Shown: positions 28,382-37,379 of the stretch, in pieces | How positions within the stretch are numbered: position 1 is the stretch's first letter | Layout of the letters: every line of letters begins with the position of its first letter | Origin: an uncultured Bacteroidales bacterium | Lineage (GTDB): Bacteria; Bacteroidota; Bacteroidia; Bacteroidales; FEN-979 | Assembly (NCBI GenBank): GCA_903959905.1 | Contig: CAJBYO010000079.1 | Span: 104,340-168,339 of the forward strand | Length of the DNA: 64,000 bases | Direction of reading: 5' to 3' | Program-made: the position numbers and the translations under genes | The notes under the pieces: generated by a model | Told to the model about the DNA's origin: nothing | Database searches by the model: none | What the model saw: only the letters and a program-made list of their open reading frames with translations

Positions 28382-29776
28382 TTAATAACCGAGAATTTTT
28401 AACATGGATTTGAAGCTTTGCTCCTTCGACCAGAGTTTCGTAGTAATTTCCTCAGTTTCTTCGTCAATATCAATTAAAACATGCTTTGGCGCAGGGATCA
28501 GACAGTGCTGAATCCCGCCATAGCCGCCAATGGCCTCCTGGTATGCCCCGGTATGGAACATGCCGATATATTGTGCTTCGCTCTGGTTGAATTTAGGGAG
28601 ATACACGGCATTACTATGTTCCTCTGCATTGTAGAAGTCTTCGCTGTCGCAGGTAAGCCCGCCCAGGAACACCCTTTCATAATCACCGTCCCAGTTATTG
28701 ACCGCCAGGAGGATAAACTTCTGGTTTATCGCCCATGTATCGGGCAGGGTATTCATGAACGAACTGTCGATCATGTTCCAGATTTCCCGGTCGTTCTGCC
28801 TCTTCTGGTCAATGATGGAATAGAGAACCGCCCCGCTTTCACCTACGGTAAAGGATCCGAACTCAGTAAATATATCTGGCTCAGGCACTCCATTTCGCTC
28901 ACATATATTCTGAATCTGGGCAATGATCTCTTCAGCCATGTACTCATAATCATAAACAAAATCAAGTGAGTTCTTGATGGGGAGGCCGCCTCCTATGTTC
29001 AGTGCAGTCAGCTCAGGACATATTTTCTTAAGGTCGCAGTATACCTGGACACTCTTGGTTAACTCATTCCAGTAATATGCCTTATCCTTGATCCCGGTGT
29101 TGATAAAGAAGTGGAGCATCTTCAATTCAAACTTCGGATTGCCATTAATCTTCTCCAGGAAATAAGGTACAATATCATTATACCGGATACCAAGCCGGGA
29201 GGTATAAAAATCAAACTTGGGTTCCTCTTCAGAGGCAATCCTGATACCAAGTTTAACTTTCTGCTGAATGTTGGATTCAAACTTTTCCAGTTCAAAAAGG
29301 TTGTCAAGAACCGGGATGACATTGGTGAATCCATTGTTCATCAGGTTCACAATATTCTCAATATACATGGGCCTTTTGAAGCCATTGCAGATGATGAACC
29401 TGTCCTTGTTGAACAGTCCCCGTTCCGCAAGATCCTCAATGATATTGATATCGAATGCCGATGAAGTTTCAAGGTGCACTTCATTCTTCAGCACCTCCTC
29501 CAGTACAAAGCTGAAATGTGAGCTTTTGGTGCAGTAGCAGTAGTGGTAATCACCCTGGTAATCTACTTTGGCCATGGCCACATTGAACAATCTTTTTGCA
29601 CGCTGGATCTGTGTGCTGATCTTGGGCAGGTAACTTATTTTCAATGGAGTGCCATACTGTTTGATAATATCCATCAAGGGTACTTTATGAAAATAAAGCT
29701 CATTATCAACCACTTCAAACTCAGGTTGAGGGAAGTCAAAAGTTTGTTCAATCAGATCAATGTACTTATTCTTCAT
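28382..29776 (-). CDS. Fold-III PLP decarboxylase, probable biosynthetic arginine decarboxylase (short form)
   Basis: The 464-aa protein has the alanine-racemase-like barrel with the PLP lysine in YCTKSSHFSF (Lys84) and the phosphate-binding segment NIGGGLPIKNS, followed by the beta domain (EFGSFTVGESGA). It is much shorter than E. coli SpeA (about 658 aa) but fits the short arginine-decarboxylase-like group common in Bacteroidota. It would make agmatine from arginine; diaminopimelate or carboxynorspermidine activity cannot be excluded from sequence. The DHS-like gene downstream supports a polyamine role. Confidence 0.75.
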   Translation of the reverse strand: MKNKYIDLIEQTFDFPQPEFEVVDNELYFHKVPLMDIIKQYGTPLKISYLPKISTQIQRAKRLFNVAMAKVDYQGDYHYCYCTKSSHFSFVLEEVLKNEVHLETSSAFDINIIEDLAERGLFNKDRFIICNGFKRPMYIENIVNLMNNGFTNVIPVLDNLFELEKFESNIQQKVKLGIRIASEEEPKFDFYTSRLGIRYNDIVPYFLEKINGNPKFELKMLHFFINTGIKDKAYYWNELTKSVQVYCDLKKICPELTALNIGGGLPIKNSLDFVYDYEYMAEEIIAQIQNICERNGVPEPDIFTEFGSFTVGESGAVLYSIIDQKRQNDREIWNMIDSSFMNTLPDTWAINQKFILLAVNNWDGDYERVFLGGLTCDSEDFYNAEEHSNAVYLPKFNQSEAQYIGMFHTGAYQEAIGGYGGIQHCLIPAPKHVLIDIDEETEEITTKLWSKEQSFKSMLKILGY

Positions 29777-29854
29777 GATAATATTTCTAAATGCAGCATT
29801 CCCGGATTACATTTTTTTTAACTATCCGAATCACCCGGATGTAAAAATAAAATG

Positions 29855-29862
29855 CAAAGTTA
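29855..29862 (-). promoter_or_regulatory. Putative -7 element for the decarboxylase gene
   Basis: TAACTTTG on the minus strand (complement of 29855-29862) matches TAnnTTTG; the leader to the ATG at 29776 would be about 72 nt. Confidence 0.55.
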
Positions 29863-30021
29863 GTTCATTGGATGAGAAAATTGCAGGTTAATTATAAAAT
29901 TATTGCCCCAATTAATCACAAATATGGCCGGATAAATTGTTGCAGAAATGTGAATCCTTTTCCTATTTATTCCGTAAAACACTCCATTACTGAATTTTCA
30001 GTTGCTGTAACAGGGCATACC

Positions 30022-30594
30022 GTGAATAAAGCTGAAGCAATCGAGCGTGATCTGCTGTATGAAACAGGCAGGAAGAATACGGATCGGGTTTCTGATCTTG
30101 TGTTGCAAAAACCTGAATTGTTTGAGGAACTGTTCCAGGTCTTTGCCATCAACCAGGAACCGGTTAGCCGCAGGGCTGCCTGGGTAATTGACACATTTTC
30201 TGAAAAATACCCGGAATTTATTGCACGTCACCTAAACAGCATCGTCGACCTGCTGCCAACATTCGGACATGATGCACTAAAACGGCATTCGCTGCGGATC
30301 CTGGCACGCTCACCCCTGCCGTCGGGTGACAGGTTGGGACTGCTCATGACTAAATGCTTTGACTGGTTGATTTCACCGGCTGAAGCTCCGGCTATCAAAG
30401 TTTACTGTATGGAGATCCTGTACAGGATCTCCCAAATTGAACCCGAGCTGAAGAAGGAATTATCAGACACAATTGAATGGCGGCTGAACGAAGAAAGCGC
30501 AGGTTTTAAAAGCCGGGGGCGGAAAATACTTTGTAAGCTATCCAGGGAGATTGAAATTACGAAGGACCAGAATGAGCATCACCAGTGTATGTGA
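30022..30594 (+). CDS. HEAT-like helical protein, unknown function
   Basis: About 190 aa from the GTG at 30022 (VNKAEAIERDLLYETGRKN). The frame is open upstream to an ATG at 29872, but those 50 residues look non-protein-like and overlap the divergent decarboxylase promoter, so I prefer the GTG. The protein is all-helical with HEAT-type segments (EPVSRRAAWVIDTFSEKYPE and ALKRHSLRILARSPLP), a scaffold for protein contacts. I do not recognise a function. It is convergent with the T9SS-sorted gene. Confidence 0.6.
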   Translation: MNKAEAIERDLLYETGRKNTDRVSDLVLQKPELFEELFQVFAINQEPVSRRAAWVIDTFSEKYPEFIARHLNSIVDLLPTFGHDALKRHSLRILARSPLPSGDRLGLLMTKCFDWLISPAEAPAIKVYCMEILYRISQIEPELKKELSDTIEWRLNEESAGFKSRGRKILCKLSREIEITKDQNEHHQCM

Positions 30595-30617
30595 CTATTT
30601 ACCGGGATGCTCTGAAA

Positions 30618-32291
30618 TCAGTGGCTCTGTGTAAGCGGCACCCTTTTAACCCACCTTTTCCCGGCACCGTCAACAACAACAGTATATAAACCGGGCGATG
30701 CACCACGGAGATCCATTGTCCAAAGGTATGTGCGATTAAACAGGTTTATTGTTTTGGTGTAGATTTCAGCCCCGCTGCCGTTAATTACATATACAGTAAA
30801 TGAACCTTGCAGGATTCCATCCAGACTGATCACGAACCTTCCATCGTTGGGTGCAGGGAACAGCGTAACCTCAGGTCCACTGAAAGACGGAGTTCCGGTT
30901 GCAATGCAGGAATACACTGCCGACATGAGGGATTCACATTCGATCAATGTCACCTTCACCGAATAATTTCCTGTTACTGCGGGCTTCAATGAGTCATTAA
31001 CGGCTCCCATGATGGCCATGCCATCACGGTACCATTGGTTCCCTGAAAGAGCGCTGCTAACAAGCCATTCACCGCTCTGTATAATTTCAGGGACAGGTGG
31101 AATGGGATTGACTATCACAGGGACGGGTACAGCAGGTTCACCGTTTCCGCATAGGTTATTTCCATACACGGTAACCGAACCCGACTGGGCCATGTCAGAG
31201 AAATCCACGATGATGGAATTTGTTCCTGCTCCGCCGGTGATTTCCACACCGGGAGGCAACGACCAGACATAAGTGGCCGAACCGGCGACCGGTGGAACAG
31301 AATAGTTCACACCCATGGAGCCGGCACATACTGACCTCAGACCCGTCACCAGGCCAGCGGCAGCAGGGAGCGGATCAACCATAACGTTCAGTTGTGAAGG
31401 GGTTGCAACAGTACATCCATTGGCGTTGAAATAGTTAACTGTTACCAATTGCAATCCGGGTGAGTCCCACGTAACGATCAGTTCAGGCGTGCCATTCCCC
31501 CAAATCATGGTGGCACCGGCAGATACAGTCCATTGATAGCTGTTCATGCCCGGGTCAGTGACATAGTGATAATATCCTGAACTCACGCACATATTGCTGT
31601 CGCCTGAAATGGATGGAACGGGCATCAAAAATCCGGTCACAGTGATTGAATCAGTGCCAGTGCAGCCGGCATTGTTTGTAACTGTGACAGCATATGTGCC
31701 GGAGCCGTTTACCAGGATGGTCCGGGTAGTGGCTGCCGTGCTCCACAGGTAAGTGTCGCCGGGATTTCCGGCATCAAGCAGCAGGCTTGCCCCCTGGCAT
31801 ATAGAAGTATCCTTGCCCAGAAAAACAGATGGTGAGGTGCCATTGCGAAATACAGTAATAAGCATACTGCCGCAGTTATCACCGTAAAAACTGTCGCCAT
31901 AGGTAAAAGTAAGCTGATTGGATGTAGCCGTAAACACACAACTTGTATAAAAGTGGGCTGGATTATAATCAGGCGGACAGGGTGTGCTGGTGAAATTTGT
32001 CCCGATGACCGGGGAATATTGGGGGGGACCGCTGTTGTAGCGATAATAAGCATCCCATTGCCCGCAGGGTGTACCGGAGTAAAAGTTCATGGTTCCGGAA
32101 ACGGTAAAATAATACATCTCTCCAGTGATCGCAGGGACATTTCTGACGAAGGGAGCCATAAAGGTCATCGTGAACTGATCAACCTGGACCGGATTACATG
32201 GAGTGGATGAGAATCCCTCCATATGGACGAACAAGCTGAGCATGACAGCGAAAGCCGCCCATGCCCGAATAATACGTGTGGCTGACATCAT
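30618..32291 (-). CDS. Secreted multi-domain protein with T9SS C-terminal sorting domain
   Basis: The 557-aa protein has an N-terminal signal sequence (RIIRAWAAFAVMLSLFVHMEG), then Ig/PKD-like beta-sandwich repeats rich in Thr, Gly and Asn (for example TYLWSTAATTRTILVNGSGTYAVTV with NAGCTGTDSITV, and PGMNSYQWTVSAGAT). The last ~80 residues form a type-A T9SS sorting domain: LFPAPNDGRFVISL, FTVYVINGSGAEI and SPGLYTVVVDGAGKRWVKRV. It is therefore exported by type IX secretion and probably anchored to the cell surface. No enzyme domain is visible; an adhesin role is likely. Confidence 0.85.
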   Translation of the reverse strand: MMSATRIIRAWAAFAVMLSLFVHMEGFSSTPCNPVQVDQFTMTFMAPFVRNVPAITGEMYYFTVSGTMNFYSGTPCGQWDAYYRYNSGPPQYSPVIGTNFTSTPCPPDYNPAHFYTSCVFTATSNQLTFTYGDSFYGDNCGSMLITVFRNGTSPSVFLGKDTSICQGASLLLDAGNPGDTYLWSTAATTRTILVNGSGTYAVTVTNNAGCTGTDSITVTGFLMPVPSISGDSNMCVSSGYYHYVTDPGMNSYQWTVSAGATMIWGNGTPELIVTWDSPGLQLVTVNYFNANGCTVATPSQLNVMVDPLPAAAGLVTGLRSVCAGSMGVNYSVPPVAGSATYVWSLPPGVEITGGAGTNSIIVDFSDMAQSGSVTVYGNNLCGNGEPAVPVPVIVNPIPPVPEIIQSGEWLVSSALSGNQWYRDGMAIMGAVNDSLKPAVTGNYSVKVTLIECESLMSAVYSCIATGTPSFSGPEVTLFPAPNDGRFVISLDGILQGSFTVYVINGSGAEIYTKTINLFNRTYLWTMDLRGASPGLYTVVVDGAGKRWVKRVPLTQSH

Positions 32292-32504
32292 ACGGCGGTG
32301 AAATTATATTGTTTGATATTGAAAAAAAATGATGGATTGAAAAACCACATTATCCGGCTAATTTACTTAATATACATACCGTTGTCAACTGTTTCACCTG
32401 AATTCATGGCTTATTTTAAAACCAACCATATACCTGCCAGATGAAAAAAACACCTAATTTCCTTTTGTTATCATTAAATCAATGCTTTTTTATTTGGAAA
32501 TATT

Positions 32505-32512
32505 TATATTTG
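32505..32512 (+). promoter_or_regulatory. Putative -7 element for the EPS locus
   Basis: TATATTTG matches TAnnTTTG. Transcription would begin near 32519, which supports the response-regulator start at 32551 rather than upstream in-frame ATGs (32482, 32515). No clear -33 at the right spacing. Confidence 0.5.
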
Positions 32513-32550
32513 CTATGTTAACAAATTCTGCCCCACTAAAAACCGAACTC

Positions 32551-32943
32551 ATGAAAGCTAAAATACTGGTTCTTGACGACGAACAAACCATCCGCTTGCT
32601 CCTTGAAGATTTCCTAACTAAACGAGACTATGACGTTGTTGTCCAGAAGGATGGCATGTCTGCCCTTGAATGGCTCGAAATCAACATCCCGGACCTGATC
32701 ATCTGCGACATCCAGATGCCTTATTTGGACGGCCATGAATTCCTGAAAAAAGTGAGGCAAAGGGGATATACGAAACATACCCCGGTGGTTATGCTCTCCG
32801 GCTCCAAAGAGAAAAGCGAAGACCGGGTAAGGTGCTACCGGGAAGGGGCACAGGATTTCCTTGCGAAGCCCTTTAACCCCGAAGAGCTGGTTGAGCTCAT
32901 AAAAAAGAACCTTTCTCCGATTCATTATGCAATAAAATGGTAA
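32551..32943 (+). CDS. Single-domain response regulator
   Basis: A 130-aa CheY-like receiver with no output domain. The acidic pocket is LVLDDE (Asp9, Asp10), the phosphoacceptor is Asp53 in IICDIQMPYLDG, and the later conserved residues are Ser in MLSGSKEK and Lys in FLAKPFNP. It can accept phosphate and probably acts as a relay or by protein contact. It is the first gene of the EPS operon, 11 nt before the receiver-like/sugar-transferase fusion. The start is chosen for the family N-terminus and promoter position. Confidence 0.9.
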   Translation: MKAKILVLDDEQTIRLLLEDFLTKRDYDVVVQKDGMSALEWLEINIPDLIICDIQMPYLDGHEFLKKVRQRGYTKHTPVVMLSGSKEKSEDRVRCYREGAQDFLAKPFNPEELVELIKKNLSPIHYAIKW

Positions 32944-32954
32944 TTCATTGACCT

Positions 32955-34130
32955 ATGACACTATCCATTTTCTATATCGGAGACTCGGCAGAACTGATCG
33001 CCTCATTATCCGGCTTTCCTGATCCCGAGGTTTCATTCGCGCATGCAGCGGATGGAATGGCTGCCAGCAAATATTTAAAAACAGGGCCAAAGCCCAATGT
33101 CATATTATGTGCTTTGAAGGCTCCCGGCATGAATGCCTTTGACCTCCATTCCGACATCAGGAAGGATCCGACCTACAATCATACTGCGTTCATTTTAATA
33201 TGCGATGAATTCAGGGAAGATTTGTTTAAACAGGCTTTCAGGCAGAGAATTGACGATTATTACGTACTCCCGATGGATGACATTCAGGGACTTATCTCAC
33301 GGGTTGATTTTCTGTGCAACTTCAGGCTCAGGAAAATAGAGGGCCCGGTTTATCATATGCCCTTCATTAAACGGCTGTTTGATATCCTTGTAGCTTCTGT
33401 AGCATTGATCCTGCTTTCTCCCCTGCTGTTGATTGTCATGATTGCCATCCGGCTGGAATCCAAAGGAAAAGTTTATTACATCTCAAAAAGGATCGGCAAA
33501 GGGCTTGAGCCATTCAATTTTTATAAACTCAGGTCAATGAGAGTTGGTGCAGATGCTGAATTAAGTAAACTGGCAAAGGAAAAAAACCAGTATGCGACAG
33601 CTCAGCAAAAGCGCGGAATTGACTATACACTCCCCTGCGAAAAATGCGCGGGTTTACCTGAAGGCCAAACATGTTCAACCGTCCTTTTTATTGAAGGCCA
33701 TGAAATCTGTGAGTACTGGTACAAAAAGCAGAAACAGGCTCTCTCAACAACATTTTTCAAGATATCCAATGACCCCAGGGTTACGCGTGTAGGCAATTTC
33801 ATCCGCAACACCAGCATAGATGAATTGCCGCAACTGCTCAATGTTCTCAAAGGCGATATGTCAATTGTAGGAAACAGGCCCCTGCCATTATACGAAGCAA
33901 ACGAACTCACGAATGATGATATGTCAAAACGCATGCTGGCACCCGCGGGTATCACCGGGCTCTGGCAGGTAAAACTCAGGGGCCAGGGCGGGGTGATGTC
34001 GGAAGCAGAGCGCAAAAGCCTTGACAATGATTACTACGACCATCTTGTCGGCAACAAATATTCATTCCTGTTTGACCTGAAGCTGATGCTCATGACGGTA
34101 AGAGCGTTGTTTCAAAAGGATTCGGTTTAA
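32955..34130 (+). CDS. Degenerate receiver domain fused to initiating sugar transferase
   Basis: 391 aa. Residues 1-120 have the layout of a response-regulator receiver (IFYIGDSAELIA, PNVILCALKAPGMNAFDL), but the phosphoacceptor Asp is replaced (about Cys52-Ala53) and one pocket acid is missing. Residues 136-391 are a bacterial sugar transferase: a helix (DILVASVALILLSPLLLIVM), the motif KRIGKGLEPFNFYKLRSM, then SIDELPQLLNVLKGDMSIVGNRPLP. This family links the first sugar phosphate to undecaprenyl phosphate. Between the two conserved parts is a Cys-rich insert, Cys228-x2-Cys231-x8-Cys240-x11-Cys252, possibly a zinc or Fe-S site. It follows the stand-alone regulator. Confidence 0.9.
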   Translation: MTLSIFYIGDSAELIASLSGFPDPEVSFAHAADGMAASKYLKTGPKPNVILCALKAPGMNAFDLHSDIRKDPTYNHTAFILICDEFREDLFKQAFRQRIDDYYVLPMDDIQGLISRVDFLCNFRLRKIEGPVYHMPFIKRLFDILVASVALILLSPLLLIVMIAIRLESKGKVYYISKRIGKGLEPFNFYKLRSMRVGADAELSKLAKEKNQYATAQQKRGIDYTLPCEKCAGLPEGQTCSTVLFIEGHEICEYWYKKQKQALSTTFFKISNDPRVTRVGNFIRNTSIDELPQLLNVLKGDMSIVGNRPLPLYEANELTNDDMSKRMLAPAGITGLWQVKLRGQGGVMSEAERKSLDNDYYDHLVGNKYSFLFDLKLMLMTVRALFQKDSV

Positions 34131-34136
34131 TGGCAA

Positions 34137-34901
34137 ATGCCCGGTAAAACATTTACTATGAGTTGTCTCCGTTCAGGATTCATTATTTTAACCTGTGTGT
34201 TGTTTTGGTCAATACAAGGCCTGTCCCAATCAGGGAAGGCGTTTGACCCGACAACAGATGATATCAGCCTGAGGCTTCCTCCCCTTGCCGACCTAATCGA
34301 CTCGGCCCTTGTACATGACCCGAGTGTGAATTACCGAAGTTTACAGGTCACCTTTGATCAGTATAACCTGCAGGACAACCAGTTTGAATTCCTCCGGAAC
34401 TTTGGGCTTCAGGCCAATGTGGGATACGGCACTTTTGATTATTTATATAACAACACCCTGGGGGGACAAACTCCCGGTACCTATACCAACACACAAAACC
34501 TCACTCAGTATGGAGTCGGAGCCTACATCAGGTTCCCGATCTCCGACCTGATCACCAGGCACAGCCAGATAAAACAGGCCAAAACGTTAATTCTTCAGTC
34601 AAAGGAAATGGTTGACGTTCAGATTCAGGCTGTCAGGCGCCAGGTTATCATGCAATACAATGAGGTGATCAATAAGCAACATTTGCTTAAAATCCGCGTA
34701 AAATACCTTGAGACAACAAGGATCAATATACAGTCTGTTGAAAAAGATTTCGCCAATGGATTGTTGCCTGTGCCCGAGTATGCGCGTATTTCAGAAATTG
34801 CGACACGGGCTGAGGCAGACGTTGAAAACACCAGGATGGAATTTCAGACAGCATTTATGCTCCTGGAGGAACTTGTCGGCATGAAATTAAAGCTCTACTA
34901 A
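34137..34901 (+). CDS. Half-length TolC-family outer-membrane protein
   Basis: 254 aa. A signal peptide (FIILTCVLFWSIQGLSQ) is followed by LRLPPLADLIDSALVHDPSVNY, the start of an outer-membrane-efflux (OEP) domain, long alternating helices (QIQAVRRQVIMQYNEVI; TRAEADVENTRMEFQTAFMLLEEL) and an internal beta-strand part. TolC proteins are usually 400-480 aa with two such halves; only one is here. It may form a channel from more subunits, or be an accessory lipocalin-like sleeve. Its place, 6 nt after the sugar transferase and 17 nt before the co-polymerase, suggests EPS export. Confidence 0.8.
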   Translation: MPGKTFTMSCLRSGFIILTCVLFWSIQGLSQSGKAFDPTTDDISLRLPPLADLIDSALVHDPSVNYRSLQVTFDQYNLQDNQFEFLRNFGLQANVGYGTFDYLYNNTLGGQTPGTYTNTQNLTQYGVGAYIRFPISDLITRHSQIKQAKTLILQSKEMVDVQIQAVRRQVIMQYNEVINKQHLLKIRVKYLETTRINIQSVEKDFANGLLPVPEYARISEIATRAEADVENTRMEFQTAFMLLEELVGMKLKLY

Positions 34902-34918
34902 TCCTACTCTCTGCACCC

Positions 34919-37369
34919 ATGAAGCTCATAGAATTACTGAGGTTGTTGCGAAGACATATAGTTCTGTTGGTGCTGACACCAATCCTTCTGGCAGGTGTAG
35001 TTACTTTCCTGACCCGTCATCCTACCTACAAATATTCTTCTGCAACGATCCTGTACACCGGTATTGCATCCGGTTCTTCCGTAGAACTTGATAAATCATT
35101 CAGTTATTTTGCCAACAATACTGCATTTGACAACCTGATCAACATCATCAAATCAAGGGAAACCCAGCAGGAAGTTGCCATACGTCTTCTTGCACAGCAC
35201 CTGATGCTTGACCAGGCCGATCCAAAATACATCTCTAAACAGTCATTTGAGGATCTGAAACTGATCACCCCTGATTACATCCGTAACCTGCTGGTTAAAA
35301 AATCAAAGAAACGAGCAAGGATCAAAGTCGAATCTGATACTACCGAAAGTGAAAAAATATGGATTTTGCAGCCGCCATACCTGAACCGGGATGACTACAA
35401 TCAGACAGTAAAGAACCTCATGGCCTACATGACGCGCGACGATACGAATTTTGTTTACGGCCTGCTCAATTTCTCCAACCACCATTATTCGATTGATGCC
35501 ATCTCGGCGATGACCGTAACCAGGATCGGATCCAGCGATCTTGTCAAGATCGGCTTTGACAGTGACGATCCCGGAATCTGTCAGCAGACCCTGGCCATAC
35601 AGACCGGCGTTTGCATTATGAACTACAAAAACCTGAAGGAAAACCGTTCGGATGCCGTAGTGAAATATTTTGAAAACCAGGTAAGCAAGGCGTCAAACAG
35701 ACTGATTGTTGCGGAGGACAAGCTTCTCAAATTCAATGAAGACAACAACATCATCAACTATTACGAACAGAGCAAGGCTGTAGCCATTGTCAAGGAGGAC
35801 CTGGATGTTGACTATAACAACAAAAGAATCCATCTTGCCGGGGTTGATGCAGCCATAAAACGTATTGAAGACAAACTAAAATCAAGCAAACAGGTACAAC
35901 TCAACAGTACCAGGATCATTGACAAGCGTAATGAACTTGCTGAGATAAACTTCAAAATCGCCAATGCCGAGATTGCAGGGTCGAGGGATTCATTGAGCGG
36001 ACCTTCCCTGTCAAAACTGAAATTCCAGGCCGAAAAACTCAAGGATGGACTCCGGGATGATGTGAACGAGCTTACTAAATTCGGCCATTCTGTTGAAGGA
36101 TTGCCAGTCAGCGACCTGCTTGGTGACTGGCTCAGCAATGTGCTTGATTATGAGAACACGAAAGCCGGGATCAGTGTGCTGGGTGACCGGATCAAGGAAT
36201 TCCAGAAGCAATATGCCGCCTATGCCCCGGCCGGTGCCAATCTGAAAAGAATAGAACGCGAAATATCCGTTTCTGAGCAGGAATTCCTGGAACTTCTTCA
36301 CGGACTCAACCTGGCCAAATTAAAAATGCAGGATGCGGAGATATCGTCGAACATTAAAGCCGTTGACCCGCCATTTTATCCATTGTCGCCCATTCCCGGC
36401 AAACGGAAGCTCATGATCATTCTTGCTGCCTTTGTTGGATTACTCCTGGTGTTTGCAACCATCCTTGTGATGGAATACTTTGATGAGACACTACATCATC
36501 CCAAAAAAGCCTCAAAGATACTGGGACTTGTTCCTGCAGGAATCTTTCCGAAGATCATTCACACCAAATACCAGCTGAACTTTCCCTTTATTACAAACCG
36601 GCTGCTGGAGATGATCATCCAGAATACCGGGATCTACCTCAACGGCAATTCTGCTTCAAAAAAACCGCACGTAATACTGATTTTCAGCACGATAAGAAGT
36701 GAAGGAAAGACGATTATAGCAGGCAATACTGCCCTGAAACTCAAGAAACAGGGAGAAAAGGTTTTATACCTCACTTTTTCGCATGAAACCCTGCGGCAAA
36801 ACGAAATTTCACAGCTTGGATATCCCGGCACCCCTCCTGCACCGGCGGGTCCCAAGTTTGTCAAACCCCACAACAATTTTTCGTTCATCAACTGGCTATT
36901 CGGATTTCCCAACACACGCATTGATCATCAGAGTCCGTTTCTTGCCGATCCGGAAACCCACCTGTCGCCCAATGAATACCATGTATACCAGGTAGATAAA
37001 AACTATTTTACTGCCACCAACTACACAGAACTGTTGCAGGAAGGCGATTTTAAAAGCCAGCCGGCCCCTGATTATGTCCTTATTGAACTACCTTCCATCC
37101 TCTACTACCCCTATCCCAAAGGGCTTGTCGCCTCTGCGGGGATATCCATCCTGGTGTGCAGGTCAAACAGGGTTTGGTCTTCAGCCGATAAAGGAGCCCT
37201 CGAAACATGGATGAAATTTACCTCCCAGGACCCGCTGTTCCTGTTGAACGGTGTAGACCTCCAGGTTGTGGAATCCGTATTTGGTGAATTGCCGCAAAAA
37301 AGGAGCCGCCTCAGAAGGATCATTAAAAAAATTGCCAGTTTCCAGTTTATAGCCCGACAGCAAATTTAG
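34919..37369 (+). CDS. Wzc-like polysaccharide co-polymerase with degenerate tyrosine-kinase domain
   Basis: 816 aa. An N-terminal Wzz domain with a helix at about 14-32, a large coiled-coil-rich periplasmic part (for example VSKASNRLIVAEDKLLKFNE), a second helix near 497-520 (LMIILAAFVGLLLVFATILV), then a cytoplasmic BY-kinase-like domain. Its Walker A keeps EGKT (FSTIRSEGKTIIAGNTA), but Walker A' lacks the DxD (LYLTFSHETLR) and Walker B reads IELPS instead of DTPP. No Tyr-rich tail. So it probably sets chain length without autophosphorylation; nucleotide binding remains possible. Confidence 0.88.
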   Translation: MKLIELLRLLRRHIVLLVLTPILLAGVVTFLTRHPTYKYSSATILYTGIASGSSVELDKSFSYFANNTAFDNLINIIKSRETQQEVAIRLLAQHLMLDQADPKYISKQSFEDLKLITPDYIRNLLVKKSKKRARIKVESDTTESEKIWILQPPYLNRDDYNQTVKNLMAYMTRDDTNFVYGLLNFSNHHYSIDAISAMTVTRIGSSDLVKIGFDSDDPGICQQTLAIQTGVCIMNYKNLKENRSDAVVKYFENQVSKASNRLIVAEDKLLKFNEDNNIINYYEQSKAVAIVKEDLDVDYNNKRIHLAGVDAAIKRIEDKLKSSKQVQLNSTRIIDKRNELAEINFKIANAEIAGSRDSLSGPSLSKLKFQAEKLKDGLRDDVNELTKFGHSVEGLPVSDLLGDWLSNVLDYENTKAGISVLGDRIKEFQKQYAAYAPAGANLKRIEREISVSEQEFLELLHGLNLAKLKMQDAEISSNIKAVDPPFYPLSPIPGKRKLMIILAAFVGLLLVFATILVMEYFDETLHHPKKASKILGLVPAGIFPKIIHTKYQLNFPFITNRLLEMIIQNTGIYLNGNSASKKPHVILIFSTIRSEGKTIIAGNTALKLKKQGEKVLYLTFSHETLRQNEISQLGYPGTPPAPAGPKFVKPHNNFSFINWLFGFPNTRIDHQSPFLADPETHLSPNEYHVYQVDKNYFTATNYTELLQEGDFKSQPAPDYVLIELPSILYYPYPKGLVASAGISILVCRSNRVWSSADKGALETWMKFTSQDPLFLLNGVDLQVVESVFGELPQKRSRLRRIIKKIASFQFIARQQI

Positions 37370-37379
37370 ACCCAAACCC

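Noticed and set aside
29872..30021. N-terminal extension of the HEAT-like protein from the ATG at 29872
   Set aside because: The 50 residues look random and overlap the divergent decarboxylase promoter; the GTG at 30022 fits better.
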